The notes under the pieces: model-generated
Told to the model about the DNA's origin: nothing
The model's input: the letters and a program-made list of their open reading frames with translations, nothing else
Database searches by the model: none
Position numbers and translations under genes: made by a program
Shown here: piece by piece, positions 1-9,762 of the stretch
Position numbering within the stretch: the stretch's first letter is position 1
Layout of the letters: each line of letters begins with the position of its first letter
NCBI RefSeq assembly: GCF_042610425.1
Contig: NZ_JBGJZM010000001.1
Span: forward strand, 2,046,001-2,110,000
From: Ectobacillus sp042610425
GTDB lineage: Bacteria; Bacillota; Bacilli; Bacillales; Bacillaceae_G
Reading direction: 5' to 3'
DNA length: 64,000 nucleotides

Positions 1-4
1 CGAA

Positions 5-319
5 TTAATGCGGCACCAGTACCTCGCCCATCAGAAAAATGAGTAGCATCAATCCTATAAATGTGACAAGAAAAACGAAAATAGAGCGTTCTTTCTTTTT
101 AAAAATGGATATCATGCCTATAAGAAAAGCACATACCCCTGCAGTAAGCCCAATAACCATAGGTATAGTAACAGCAAGATTATTAAAAAAGGTTTGATCC
201 TCAATTGGGCCCTGTACTTGTGCAACAATTGTACCAAGAGCTAATAAAAGAAAGAACGTACTAAGTAAACCAATAGACCATTTACCAAGAAAAGTACTTG
301 GGAGGAATTTTCTTTTCAT
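5..319 (-). CDS. small three-helix membrane protein, unknown function
   Basis: The protein has 104 residues with three hydrophobic segments (about 14-34, 48-72 and 79-101) and a basic KKKER turn between the last two, so it should be a small integral membrane protein. No family is recognised. The start at 319 is chosen because GAGGGGATGAGG stands just upstream. The frame stays open further upstream, but only through the repeat words at 377-425, which I do not regard as coding. The stop lies 4 bases from the window edge. Function is unknown. Confidence 0.6.
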   Translation of the reverse strand: MKRKFLPSTFLGKWSIGLLSTFFLLLALGTIVAQVQGPIEDQTFFNNLAVTIPMVIGLTAGVCAFLIGMISIFKKKERSIFVFLVTFIGLMLLIFLMGEVLVPH

Positions 320-370
320 AACCTCATCCCCTCTCATCGTTCTATTTCTTATTTTCATTATATCAGTTCT

Positions 371-428
371 GCAATTTATCGAAAACAGACGGTTTATTAT
401 CGAAAGCAACATATTTATTATCGAATCC
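371..428. repeat. 21-bp phased repeat, word A (three units)
   Basis: Three copies of TTTATNATCGAA have the TATCG core at 377, 398 and 419, exactly 21 bp apart. The same word recurs in a longer array at 9773-9885, which ends in the same way (TTTATTATCGAATCC). It lies directly upstream of the small membrane protein gene. It is the shortest member of the phased-array group described in the findings. Confidence 0.75.
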
Positions 429-448
429 ACCTCTTCACCTCCATAAAA

Positions 449-480
449 AAACCTGTACCAGGCTACCCTGGTACAGGTTT
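449..480. terminator. hairpin, 14-bp stem
   Basis: Arms 449-462 and 467-480 are perfect complements around a four-base loop. It is a near copy of the terminator at 4272-4300 behind the DHA2 exporter. Here it stands beside a fossil of that exporter's 3' end. Confidence 0.75.
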
Positions 481-492
481 CTTCGTAATAAA

Positions 493-559
493 TTAGGCCA
501 TTACAGGAACAGCCGTTTCCTCTACTTCTTTTTTCTTAGATCTATGTTTTTTCTCTAAT
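493..559 (-). pseudogene. fossil 3' end of a DHA2-type MFS exporter gene
   Basis: Read on the minus strand, this 67-base stretch encodes KKKEVEETAVPVMA-stop. The intact exporter at 4312-5916 ends KKKEVEETAVPVME-stop. Homology includes the terminator (449-559 against 4270-4378) and then stops abruptly at about 559. This is a leftover of a second copy of the exporter gene, most likely from recombination between duplicates. It is not expressed as a gene. Confidence 0.8.
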
Positions 560-694
560 AATTACGCCCGATTGTTTACTATCATTATTTATAGGTTCAC
601 CATATTGTATCTAAATGAGGCTCTACACTTTTCATTTTTTCAGAAAAAAATAATCTCTAAAAGGTTTCCACGATATTTCATAAAAAGATCATTT

Positions 695-1573
695 TTAGTC
701 TGTAAAGTAGTTTAGAAAATGTTCTGCAGCTTTAGTAAGTTGGTGTTGTTTCAAAAATATAATAGCCGGTTCAATATATAATGAAAAATTCTCTATTTCA
801 AGGATTTTGATATCTTGATTAAAGGTCACGTAAATTTCTGATTTTGGAATAATAGAAATTCCGATTCCAGAGGCAACAAAACTCAGCAAGGTAGAAATAT
901 CTTTACACTCTATCACGATATTCGGAGAAAACTGATGCTTATGGAAGTGGCTTAGAATTGTTTCGTAAACGGAATACCCTTCCATAGGACCTAGCATGAG
1001 AAAGGGATAATCAATTATTTCCTTTAAACTCACTGTATTTTTAACAAATCGACTTTTCCAACTCGATGGAATCACCACTACAAAAGGGTCCCGCGGAAGA
1101 CTTCTCACTCGATAATCTTGTAATTTCGTGGGAAGAACCATGAAAGAAAGTTCAATCTCCCGTTCGACTAGTAATTTCTGAAGGTAAGAAGAATCCCCAT
1201 TCCAAATCTTTATAAATACATTTGGATACTTTTCCCTAAAATTACGAACGTTTTGAGGAAGGAAATTAACGCAACTGGAGGATACCCCAATTGATAAGGT
1301 ACCCCGAATTCCCTGTTCCATTTCTCTGATTTCTTGTTTAATCGAACTGATGTCTTGCAACATGTGAACAGCATGTCTATATAAGATTTTCCCTGTCTCA
1401 GTTAACTCCCATTGATGGGTGTACCGTTTGATTAGAACAGTCCCTAGTTCTTCTTCTAAACGTTTAAGCTGTTGACTTAGAGGTGGTTGTGCCATATGTA
1501 ATAATTCCGCTGCCTTCGTGATATTCCCTTCATCCACTATTGTTTTAAAGTACTTTAGTTGTCTAATATCCAC
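695..1573 (-). CDS. LysR-family transcriptional regulator
   Basis: This 292-residue protein has the usual LysR length. The N-terminal winged helix-turn-helix covers residues 1-60, with AAELLHMAQPPLSQQLKRLE as the recognition region. An effector-binding domain fills about 90-290. It is divergent from the MFS gene at 1764, the classical arrangement in which the LysR protein controls the neighbour and itself. Two identical 15-bp AT-rich direct repeats lie in the shared promoter region (1589-1634). The effector is unknown. Confidence 0.9.
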   Translation of the reverse strand: MDIRQLKYFKTIVDEGNITKAAELLHMAQPPLSQQLKRLEEELGTVLIKRYTHQWELTETGKILYRHAVHMLQDISSIKQEIREMEQGIRGTLSIGVSSSCVNFLPQNVRNFREKYPNVFIKIWNGDSSYLQKLLVEREIELSFMVLPTKLQDYRVRSLPRDPFVVVIPSSWKSRFVKNTVSLKEIIDYPFLMLGPMEGYSVYETILSHFHKHQFSPNIVIECKDISTLLSFVASGIGISIIPKSEIYVTFNQDIKILEIENFSLYIEPAIIFLKQHQLTKAAEHFLNYFTD

Positions 1574-1588
1574 TATGTCTACCCCGTC

Positions 1589-1634
1589 ATATATTTTTTA
1601 TATACTATTATAACAATAAATATATTTTTTATAT
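1589..1634. promoter_or_regulatory. paired 15-bp direct repeats in LysR/MFS divergent promoter
   Basis: ATATATTTTTTATAT occurs at 1589-1603 and again at 1620-1634, a 31-bp period (three helical turns). LysR proteins bind paired sites on one face of the helix, so these are candidate operator half-sites. AT richness makes chance possible. Confidence 0.45.
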
Positions 1635-1763
1635 GATGGGAAATTTGTTAAGATAATTTTATTGTTCTTTCTTGTGTATTTTTTCTTTTTCTGCAGCTTT
1701 TCAAACACATAGAAAAATAATTCCAAACAATTCGAGGAAATTTAACGGAAAAGGAGATCTGAT

Positions 1764-2968
1764 ATGAAGGAAAAATTATGGACGAAAGACTTTATAAGTG
1801 TTACAACTACTAATTTCTTTCTAATGTTAACCTTTTACTTATTAATGGTAACCATTTCTGTATTTTCAGCAAACGAGTTTCACTCAACTGAAAGTCAGGC
1901 CGGCTTAGCTTCTAGTATTTTTGTTATTGGTGCACTAGTTGGGCGTCTATTTGGTGGAAGATACGTGGAAAGCATTGGTCGGAAAAAAATACTTTTAATT
2001 GGCCTAATTTTAATTGTTATTTCATCGGTTCTATATTTTGGGGTTAATAGTTTTGTGTTACTTATAGCGAATCGTTTATTACATGGTTTCGCATTTGGAG
2101 TTGCTGGGACTGCGACAGGGACAATCATAGCCCAAGTCATTCCAAAATCCAGAAGTGGAGAAGGAATAGGTTACTTTGCTTTGAGTATGACATTGGCAAC
2201 CGCTATTGGACCTTTTGTAGGTATATTTATTCTTCAACGGTATAGCTTTAACATCATTTTTGTTTTTTGTTTAATCTGTGTATCTATTAGTTTACTTTTA
2301 GCTCTTTTCATAAAAGTTCAAGAGATTTCACTAACAGAAGAACAAATAGAAGAAATGAAAAGATTTAGACTTTCTAACTTTATTGAACCCAAATCTGTAC
2401 CTATTACACTCGTTGCTACGGTCACTGCTTTTTGTTATTCAGGTATTATATCTTTTCTCACATTCTTTTCGACTGAAAATCATTTAACTGAAGCCGCGAG
2501 TTTCTTTTTGTAGTATATGCTTGTGCTGTACTATTTACGAGACCATTTACTGGTCGTTGGTTCGACTCGAAAGGTCCAAACTTTATCATGTACCCAGCAA
2601 TTATTTCCTTTATCATCGGTATGTTTATTCTAAGTCAAACACATAACGGTATCATTCTTTTAATAGCTGGTGCTTTTATCGGTTTTGGATATGGAACATA
2701 TATGTCAAGTAGTCAAACAGTTGCAGTCAAGGTTGCACCCCCTCATCGTATCGGGCTAGCAACATCAACTTTTTTTATTCTTACAGATATAGGTCTAGGG
2801 ATTGGACCTTTCCTACAAGGATTTCTAGTTCCTACAATAGGATATAATGGATTATATATCACCCTTGCTATTTTATTAGTGGTTTGTTTACCATTACATC
2901 ATTTCTTATACGGAATAAAAGCTCATTCGGAAAAAAGATCTGATTCTACAGTAGAAGCACATTCATAA
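1764..2968 (+). pseudogene. MFS transporter, frameshifted
   Basis: Two frames make one 12-helix MFS protein of about 401 residues. The first (1764-2513) carries the GRLFGGRYVESIGRKK loop A motif. The second continues in another frame from about 2501 as VVYACAVLFTRPFTGRW and ends at 2968. Restoring one T in the T-run at 2505-2509 joins them as SFFFVVYACA. The start follows AAAAGGAGATCTGAT. The gene is divergent from the LysR regulator, its likely controller. Either the gene is freshly inactivated or a homopolymer base is missing from the assembly. The substrate is unknown; the family moves small molecules by proton antiport or symport. Confidence 0.85.
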
Positions 2969-3010
2969 GAAGTAACCAATCACATGGCTTTTTATTGAGG
3001 AAAAATAATA

Positions 3011-3050
3011 AAGGCAATGCACCTTTTTAAATTGTGCTTGCCTCTCTTTT
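3011..3050 (+). terminator. possible terminator after MFS gene
   Basis: AAGGCAATGCAC and GTGCTTGCCT form an imperfect stem (one bulge) followed by CTCTTTT. The rest of 2969-3321 shows nothing recognisable apart from the ribosome site of the next gene. Confidence 0.45.
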
Positions 3051-3321
3051 AACATTTGGGATTATAGTCTTTTTGAATTTTAATAATAAACCTCACTTAC
3101 TTATGATACGGTTCACCGCACATGCTATACTGGCAGTTGTTTCATGAATTTTTCCACGCCTGCTTTTCCCCTAAGAATATCACAGCTTTTTTTATCTGTT
3201 TTTTAATGTAAAAATTTGAAATGAACATATATTAAAACAAGTACCTTTCCCTGTGTAATAGGACCTTTTTCTTATGCATATTTTTATTCTTAAGTTATTA
3301 TGTTTTTTGGAGGAGAAGCCA

Positions 3322-4227
3322 ATGAAAAGTTATCCTTCCTACCCTTATTTCAACAAGAAAACTGAATGCTATGAAAAATTTATTGCTTTTCCACCACAGC
3401 ATCAGAATCAACAGCCCGGCATGGAGTACTTAATGAACCCTCGACCTATCTTTGAAAACCCATCCTATATAGGCAGTCAGAAACTTCAAGGCCATGTAGC
3501 CATTATTACAGGAGGTGATAGTGGTATTGGGCGTGCCGTTTCTATTGCATTTGCCAAAGAAGGTGCCGATATCGCCATAGCATATTTGAATGAGCATCAA
3601 GATGCTGAAGAAACCAAAACTATAATTGAACAATTAGACAGAAAATGTATACTGCTACCTGCTGACCTGCGATATAAAGATCAGTGTGATAAGGTTATTG
3701 AACATACCATAAGAACCTTTGGAAAATTAAACATCCTCGTCAATAACATTGGGGTCGTCTATCCCCAACAATCTCTTTTGGAAATATCAGAAGAACAACT
3801 TATTTCTACCTTCGCAACGAATATCTTTTCCTATTTTTTCATGGCACAGGCAGCATTGCCTTATTTAAATCCAGGGAGTTCCATCATTAATACTGCCTCA
3901 GCAGCTGCCTACCTTGGAGAAAAGTCGTTAATTGATTATTCTTCTACGAAAGGGGCAGTTGTTTCTTTCACACGTTCTCTCTCATTATCGTTAGTCGATT
4001 ATGGTATTCGCGTAAATAGCGTAGCACCTGGCCTGACTTGGACACCATTAATTCCCTCCGCGTTTTCAGCAGAAAATGTATCATTATGGGGCACTAGTAC
4101 TCCCTATGGACGTGCAGCGCAGCCCTTTGAACTCGCGCCGACCTATGTTTATCTTGCCAGCCAAGATTCCTACTATGTAACAGGTCAAACACTGCATGTA
4201 AATGGCGGGATCTTTACCGCCACTTAA
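3322..4227 (+). CDS. SDR-family oxidoreductase
   Basis: A 301-residue short-chain dehydrogenase/reductase of the longer Bacillus stress-protein type (YhdF/YdaD-like). It has the Rossmann cofactor motif TGGDSGIGRA (TGxxxGIG), the structural NNIG motif, the catalytic YSSTK (YxxxK) and the C-terminal substrate lobe. It should reduce or oxidise a carbonyl or alcohol with NAD(P)H in the cytosol; the substrate is unknown. The start at 3322 is preceded by GGAGGAG at 8-base spacing. An upstream in-frame ATG at 3274 has no ribosome site. Confidence 0.88.
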   Translation: MKSYPSYPYFNKKTECYEKFIAFPPQHQNQQPGMEYLMNPRPIFENPSYIGSQKLQGHVAIITGGDSGIGRAVSIAFAKEGADIAIAYLNEHQDAEETKTIIEQLDRKCILLPADLRYKDQCDKVIEHTIRTFGKLNILVNNIGVVYPQQSLLEISEEQLISTFATNIFSYFFMAQAALPYLNPGSSIINTASAAAYLGEKSLIDYSSTKGAVVSFTRSLSLSLVDYGIRVNSVAPGLTWTPLIPSAFSAENVSLWGTSTPYGRAAQPFELAPTYVYLASQDSYYVTGQTLHVNGGIFTAT

Positions 4228-4271
4228 TTAACATTTTTTTGGATTTATTGTTTCCACCATTTCTTATAAAA

Positions 4272-4300
4272 GAAACCTGCACCAGCCTGGTACAGGTTTC
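4272..4300. terminator. terminator between SDR and DHA2 genes
   Basis: AAACCTGCACCAG pairs with CTGGTACAGGTTT. The genes converge here, so it can serve both. A near-identical hairpin stands at 449-480. Confidence 0.8.
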
Positions 4301-4311
4301 TTCGTTATAAA

Positions 4312-5916
4312 TTATTCCATTACAGGAACAGCCGTTTCCTCTACTTCTTTTTTCTTAGATTTTTGCTTTTTCTCTAATTTAAGTTGTTTTAATAACATGG
4401 TGCATAGAGCTCCTATGATAATAAATAGCAGTCCCGTGAAAAATACACTATGGAGCGTATCCATTAAGGATGTTTTTAAAATAGGAACGATTTTATCAGC
4501 TAAGGCTGCTGGCATTTGCTTTAGTACATCTGGATTAAAGAGCACTTGGTACATGCCTTGCGGATTTGTTGTAATTGTATCCTTCATTTTTGCTACAAGT
4601 GGTCCTGCTTGTGCAGGCAATGTATTTAAATACGGAACGAGGTTGTCGTTCAGCATTGTTTCGGATTTACTGTTCATGACCGCGCCTAATACCGTAATTC
4701 CAAATGTTCCCCCAATGGAGCGGAAGAATTGGCTCGATGAAGTGACGACGCCAAGTTCGTGTGGCGGGAATGTTTCTTGCAACGCAAGCGTAAGCGTTGG
4801 CATAACAAATCCCATTCCGAGTCCAATAATGGCCATATATGAAGTTGCAGCGAGCTGCGTCGTTTGCATATTTAATGTTGATAAGAGCCAGAAGCCGCCT
4901 GCCATGACGATCATACCGAAAATAATTTGCGTCTTCATTCCGATTTTATATACAATTTGTCCGCCGATGATACTTGCAAATATCATCGAAATCATCATGG
5001 GAGTCATGATTGTACCCGATTGCGTGGCACTTACTCCGACAATCCCTTGCATAAAGAATGGAACGAACGTAATGGCACCAAACATCCCGATGCTCATGAA
5101 AAATCCAATCAGATTAAGCGGAGTAAAAATTCTACTTTTGAACAAGTGCATTGGCAAAATAGGTTCTTTTGCTTTTCTTTCAACAAACACGAAGCTTACT
5201 AAGCCAATTACCGCTAGGACAAACAAGCCAATCTCCTGCCAGGAATCCCAGGCGTAATCTTTTCCGCCAAAGCTAAGGCCAAGAAGTAAGCTGACAATCC
5301 CGACAATCATCGTAATCATACCGGCAATATCGAATGAAATCGGTCCGGTATGTTTCTTCGCTTTAATCCCCAAGGTGATAAAAATCGTCGCAATGATTCC
5401 AACAGGAAGGTTGATAAAAAACACCCAGTGCCAATTTAAGCTATCTACAATCCAGCCGCCTATTTGCGGGCCAATTACGGATGCAAGGCCGAATATTCCG
5501 CCGAATACCCCTTGAAATCTTGCACGTTGTGCCCCTGTAAAAATATCACCAATTACAATCATCGCCATTGGCATTAAGACACCGCCGCCGATTCCTTGTA
5601 AGGCACGGTATAAAACGAGTTGCGTCATCGTAGTAGCTGTTCCGCATAAAGCAGAAGCGACCATAAAGATAATAAGCCCCGTTACATAAACGGACCGGCG
5701 TCCGAGTAAATCAGATAACTTTCCAGCAATCGGTACAACCGTCGTGGATGTTAACAAATAAGCGGTTGTCATCCATGTCATCATACTGAGGCCACCAAGA
5801 TCACCGACAATACGAGGCATAGCGGTTCCGACTATCGTCCCATCAAGCGCAGCAAAAAACATCGCAATAATGAGCCCAATAATTAATAATGTTCGATTAT
5901 ACTGATGTGATTCCAT
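4312..5916 (-). CDS. DHA2-family (EmrB/QacA) multidrug efflux MFS transporter
   Basis: The 534-residue protein has about 14 transmembrane helices. It carries the DHA2 motifs: LDGTIVGTAMPRI in helix 1, GKLSDLLGRR in the 2-3 loop, and GIGGGVLMP and GPQIGGWI motif C in helix 5. It should export drugs or toxic amphiphiles at the expense of the proton gradient. It is the second gene of a two-gene operon, 20 bases downstream of a MarR regulator, which probably represses both. The C-terminal tail is lysine-rich and cytoplasmic. A fossil copy of its 3' end is at 493-559. Confidence 0.92.
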   Translation of the reverse strand: MESHQYNRTLLIIGLIIAMFFAALDGTIVGTAMPRIVGDLGGLSMMTWMTTAYLLTSTTVVPIAGKLSDLLGRRSVYVTGLIIFMVASALCGTATTMTQLVLYRALQGIGGGVLMPMAMIVIGDIFTGAQRARFQGVFGGIFGLASVIGPQIGGWIVDSLNWHWVFFINLPVGIIATIFITLGIKAKKHTGPISFDIAGMITMIVGIVSLLLGLSFGGKDYAWDSWQEIGLFVLAVIGLVSFVFVERKAKEPILPMHLFKSRIFTPLNLIGFFMSIGMFGAITFVPFFMQGIVGVSATQSGTIMTPMMISMIFASIIGGQIVYKIGMKTQIIFGMIVMAGGFWLLSTLNMQTTQLAATSYMAIIGLGMGFVMPTLTLALQETFPPHELGVVTSSSQFFRSIGGTFGITVLGAVMNSKSETMLNDNLVPYLNTLPAQAGPLVAKMKDTITTNPQGMYQVLFNPDVLKQMPAALADKIVPILKTSLMDTLHSVFFTGLLFIIIGALCTMLLKQLKLEKKQKSKKKEVEETAVPVME

Positions 5917-5936
5917 TGTTGAACTCTCCTTTTTAT

Positions 5937-6380
5937 CTATCTATTTTGCTGTGCAGCTATCTCTGCAAGCTTTTCAGCAATTTCTGCAAACTTCGTAAGC
6001 TCCTCTTCTGACAAGAAAGAAAGATACCGTTTAACGATTGCTTTTCGTTCGACTAGGATTTTTTGAAATTTCTCATCCCCTGCTTCTGACAAGCGAATGT
6101 TTACGACGCGGCGATCCTTGTCATCGTGCACGCGCATAATAAACCCATGCTGCTCGAGCCGGTCCATCATAAACGTCATCGCACTTGGCTTCACATCCAT
6201 ATGATCCGCAAGCTCGGATACCTTACACTTTCCTTGTCTTTGAATCAGTGATAAGACGATAAATTGTGACAACGTAATCCCATGCACACTCATGCTCTTC
6301 AACATTTCAGCTTGCATTTTTCGAATCGCTTCTTGAAGTGCCGATTGAATTCGGTCAATCAGCTGCTCAGCTTTCTCCAT
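5937..6380 (-). CDS. MarR-family repressor of the efflux operon
   Basis: This 147-residue winged-helix protein has the MarR layout: helix-turn-helix at about 48-90 (KCKVSELADHMDVKPSAMTF) and the wing HDDKDRRVVNIRLS. MarR proteins repress efflux operons and release DNA on binding phenolic or drug ligands. It is the promoter-proximal gene of the marR-DHA2 exporter pair. A palindrome at 6429-6450 fits an operator. The start follows AAGGGGATTAACT. Confidence 0.92.
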   Translation of the reverse strand: MEKAEQLIDRIQSALQEAIRKMQAEMLKSMSVHGITLSQFIVLSLIQRQGKCKVSELADHMDVKPSAMTFMMDRLEQHGFIMRVHDDKDRRVVNIRLSEAGDEKFQKILVERKAIVKRYLSFLSEEELTKFAEIAEKLAEIAAQQNR

Positions 6381-6428
6381 AGTTAATCCCCTTTTATATT
6401 TTTATACACTAAATATATTATTTTGCTA

Positions 6429-6450
6429 ATATTTAATCCTAGTTAAATAT
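6429..6450. promoter_or_regulatory. candidate MarR operator
   Basis: ATATTTAA and TTAAATAT are perfect inverted 8-bp arms around a six-base spacer, 49 bases upstream of the marR start. Size and place fit a MarR dimer site. Confidence 0.6.
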
Positions 6451-6521
6451 ATATGAAGTATAAATAAATTTCAAGTAAAACGTTCATTGGAATTTCGACC
6501 GTATCTCGCATGCATGAAAAA

Positions 6522-6556
6522 AGGTCACTGAAACGGAATTCCTGTTTCAGTGACCT
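6522..6556. terminator. terminator of the RND pump gene
   Basis: A 13-bp perfect stem (AGGTCACTGAAAC with GTTTCAGTGACCT) lies just past the pump stop codon and separates it from the marR operon downstream. Confidence 0.8.
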
Positions 6557-6593
6557 GGATAAAGTGGGTTTCTTCTTATGTCATCTACCTAAA

Positions 6594-9500
6594 TTAAGCA
6601 CTAATCTCACTTGAGTTTGCTTTCTTTTGTCGTTGTTTCTTTGCTTTTCGGAAATGGAACAGCTCATAAACGACTGGGATAACAACGAGTGTTAGCAAGG
6701 TTGCAACGGCTAAGCCGCCGATTACAACAATGGCAAGACCTTGCGATACGAGGCTTGCACTTTCTGCTTGTTTAAAGAGAAGCGGAACCATGGCCCCAAT
6801 GGTAGCAAATGCTGTCATAAGGATTGGACGCATCCGCGTTGAAGCAGCTTCCACAATCGCATCACGAATAGTCATCGTTTGTTCATTATGCTTCACGCGG
6901 TCGAGCAATACAATTGCGTTTGTTACAACGATACCGATAAGCATTAATGCACCAAGCAGTGACGTTTGATCCACTGGAATGCCGCTAATTAACAGGCCGA
7001 GAATCGCACCAATGGCTGCAAGTGGTAAGGAGAACAAGATGGCTATTGGAGCTCTTAGAGACTTAAAGGTAACGACCATGATAATGAACACTAAGCAAAT
7101 AGATGCTAACATCGCCATAAACAAATCACTGAAATCATCGGATTGTTGCGCGCTTGCTCCGCCGACATAGACCTTCGTATTTTCTGGTAAGGATAGTGCT
7201 TTTGTATTTTTATCTCCATTAATAAAGGCATTTAAGCTTGTGGAAATGGACGATAATTTCGCTGGATCCACTTCGGCCGTAACGCGAATAAATTGGTTTC
7301 CATCCTTATGGAAGATGCTAGTTGGCTTATCCTCTTGCTTCAGTTCTGCTAGTTTCGAAATAGGGGTCATGCCTGTAGCAGTTGTAACCGGAATTTTCGT
7401 TAAATCATCCTTTGATTTTGGATCGATAATTGGTTCTAATTGTACAGCCGTTTCTTTATTATCTACTGTCACTGTACCGAGCGGTGTCGTATTTAACATA
7501 ACGCCTAGTTGACGGCTCACCTGTTGTACATTGGCAACAGATTGGTTGATTTCGAATGAATAGACCGTTTTGTTCTCATCTTGGTTCGTTTTTGCAGCTT
7601 TCACACCGTCAATTGTTTTTGCTTTTTCTTCAATTTTCTTTGCAACGGTTTGTAAATCCTCTAGCTTCTCTCCGGTTACATCGACCGTTATAGATGTTGG
7701 TGCATTTGATAACATGGACGAAGCCTGTGCGGTAAACGTCGCTCCCGGGTAGTTCACACTTTGTTTCTTGATTTCTTCCGTAAATGAATCTAAATCCTTT
7801 TCATTCTTTAAAAATATGAAAAATCGCGCTGACGTCGGAGATCCTACATTGCCGTATTTCGCCGCATCATTTGAGTTTCCGATTTGTAAAGAAGAAATTT
7901 TCACCTGATCTTGCTTGGAAATATAGTTTTCGAGATCCGCTGCATGTTTCTTTACTTCGTCGATTGGAGTGTTATTTGGATAGCTTAGCATTACACTAAC
8001 CGTATCCGCCTTTTCCTTACTAATTGCCCCCTTCGGCATCGCAATATACGTTCCGATTGATCCGAAAAATAGGAGTAGTGAAGTAATGAGAATCAACCAT
8101 TTGTGATTCAGTGACCATGTCAAAAACTTGCTAAAACGAACAGCTGGCTTGTGCTCTCTTATCTTCGCATTTTTTAATAAGCTTGAGCTCATAAGTGGTA
8201 CTACTGTTAAAGCGACCAATAAAGAAGAAAGTAGCGAATACGTAACCGTTAAGGCAAAAGGAAGCACTAAATCTTGCAAACCACCACTAACCAAACCGAT
8301 TGGTAAAAATACAGCAACTGTCGTTAACGTAGAAGATGTAATTGCTGTTCCAACTTCTTTTACCGCATCAAGAATGAGAGATGATGAAAATTTTTCCGTT
8401 TGCATTCTTCGGAAAATATTTTCAATGACAACGATACTATCATCAACAAGGCGCCCTACTGCCACTGCAACGCCGCCTAGCGTCAGAATGTTTAACGTAA
8501 TTCCACTTCTTGATAATAAGAATAACGTGAAGCAAAGCGATAATGGAATGGAAATGATCGTAATGAACGTCGTACGAATGCTGCGCAGGAACAACATGAT
8601 CACAATCGTAGCAAACAAGGCGCCGAGCAATACTTCATTCATCATACTTGTCACAGAGGACTTCACAGTGTTCCCTAATGCCAGTAAAATCTCGGCATGA
8701 ACATTTGAATACTTATCATTGACTTGCTTCGTTACTTTTTCAATATCCTGGCTCACGGATACTGCGTTCGACTGACCATCCTTCGTCACAACGAATAATA
8801 AAGCCTCTTTCCCGTTTACATGCGTCACTACATTTTCTGCCTTCTTGATGTCAATCGTTGAAATGTCTTCAAGCTTTACATTTGGAGCAACTTGAAGCTG
8901 CTTTAAATCAGTTATATTTTTAACATTGCCGATAACTTGTAGGTTCCCTGTTTTTCCATCAATATTCTTTTCTCCTAACGTTACCGCAACATTTTGCCCT
9001 TGCAGCGACGTTATAACGCTTTCCATGCTAACTTGTTTTTGCTGTAGCTTCTCAGGATCCAATTTGATCGATACATAAGAATCGGTAATACCTGACGCTT
9101 GAACGCTGGCTACCCCTTTCACATCTTGGAACATCGGCAGAATGCTTTTTTTCGCTAATTCGACATTTGCCGGTGTAAGCCCTTCATCAAAGGTAAACGC
9201 AACGTCTACGATTGGAATCATAGATGTGTTTAATAAAACAATATTCGGTTTGGATACATTTGCTGGAAGTGTAACTGAACCTAGTGCATCTTGTACATCT
9301 TGTTTTGCTTTGTCTAATTTCGTTTTCGAATTAAACGTAATATCAATTTTCGTAAAGCCATCACCAATCGTTGAGTACGTATTGGTCTTTCCAGGCACAG
9401 TAGTAACCGCTCGTTCAATCGGCTCTGCTACTTGCTTTTCCATACTGCTTGAATTCAACCCCTGCCCCATCACTACCACAGAAATTTGCGGGAAATTCGC

Positions 9501-9620
9501 AGAAGGGAACAGTTCCATCGGCATCGTCCGATAGCTTACAATCCCCAAAACAAAAATAACAAGAGTCATAATCAAAACAGCAGCCTTATTGCCGAAAGAC
9601 CACTTTGTAAAAATTGACAC
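6594..9620 (-). CDS. swrC: RND-family efflux pump, SwrC/AcrB type
   Basis: About 1008 residues with the RND duplicated layout: helix 1 near the N-terminus, a large extracellular domain, six helices, then the same again. The proton-relay pair is seen in GRLVDDSIVVIENIF (Asp-Asp near residue 393). Its closest known relative appears to be Bacillus SwrC (YerP), which exports surfactin and other amphiphiles. A GTG start at 9620 is preferred because AAGGTGG sits five bases upstream; an ATG at 9641 has only a weak site. No periplasmic adaptor gene is adjacent, as usual in Firmicutes. Confidence 0.88.
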   Translation of the reverse strand: MSIFTKWSFGNKAAVLIMTLVIFVLGIVSYRTMPMELFPSANFPQISVVVMGQGLNSSSMEKQVAEPIERAVTTVPGKTNTYSTIGDGFTKIDITFNSKTKLDKAKQDVQDALGSVTLPANVSKPNIVLLNTSMIPIVDVAFTFDEGLTPANVELAKKSILPMFQDVKGVASVQASGITDSYVSIKLDPEKLQQKQVSMESVITSLQGQNVAVTLGEKNIDGKTGNLQVIGNVKNITDLKQLQVAPNVKLEDISTIDIKKAENVVTHVNGKEALLFVVTKDGQSNAVSVSQDIEKVTKQVNDKYSNVHAEILLALGNTVKSSVTSMMNEVLLGALFATIVIMLFLRSIRTTFITIISIPLSLCFTLFLLSRSGITLNILTLGGVAVAVGRLVDDSIVVIENIFRRMQTEKFSSSLILDAVKEVGTAITSSTLTTVAVFLPIGLVSGGLQDLVLPFALTVTYSLLSSLLVALTVVPLMSSSLLKNAKIREHKPAVRFSKFLTWSLNHKWLILITSLLLFFGSIGTYIAMPKGAISKEKADTVSVMLSYPNNTPIDEVKKHAADLENYISKQDQVKISSLQIGNSNDAAKYGNVGSPTSARFFIFLKNEKDLDSFTEEIKKQSVNYPGATFTAQASSMLSNAPTSITVDVTGEKLEDLQTVAKKIEEKAKTIDGVKAAKTNQDENKTVYSFEINQSVANVQQVSRQLGVMLNTTPLGTVTVDNKETAVQLEPIIDPKSKDDLTKIPVTTATGMTPISKLAELKQEDKPTSIFHKDGNQFIRVTAEVDPAKLSSISTSLNAFINGDKNTKALSLPENTKVYVGGASAQQSDDFSDLFMAMLASICLVFIIMVVTFKSLRAPIAILFSLPLAAIGAILGLLISGIPVDQTSLLGALMLIGIVVTNAIVLLDRVKHNEQTMTIRDAIVEAASTRMRPILMTAFATIGAMVPLLFKQAESASLVSQGLAIVVIGGLAVATLLTLVVIPVVYELFHFRKAKKQRQKKANSSEISA

Positions 9621-9762
9621 GATTCCACCTTCTCTTTTCATAATATTTCCACAAAATCATTGTATCATCAGTTCACACCCTCTTAACATATGCTTATTGT
9701 CACATTTTTTATAGATTTCCTATGACGAATAGCACATAACAGTAGGATTGTGATGGGAATGG

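Noticed and set aside
2501..2515. Programmed frameshift in the MFS gene
   Set aside because: No slippery heptamer with downstream structure was found, and MFS transporters do not use it. A lost T is simpler.
4397..5257. 286-codon plus-strand frame opposite the DHA2 exporter
   Set aside because: It is the antisense shadow of a clear MFS gene, with no ribosome site or homology.
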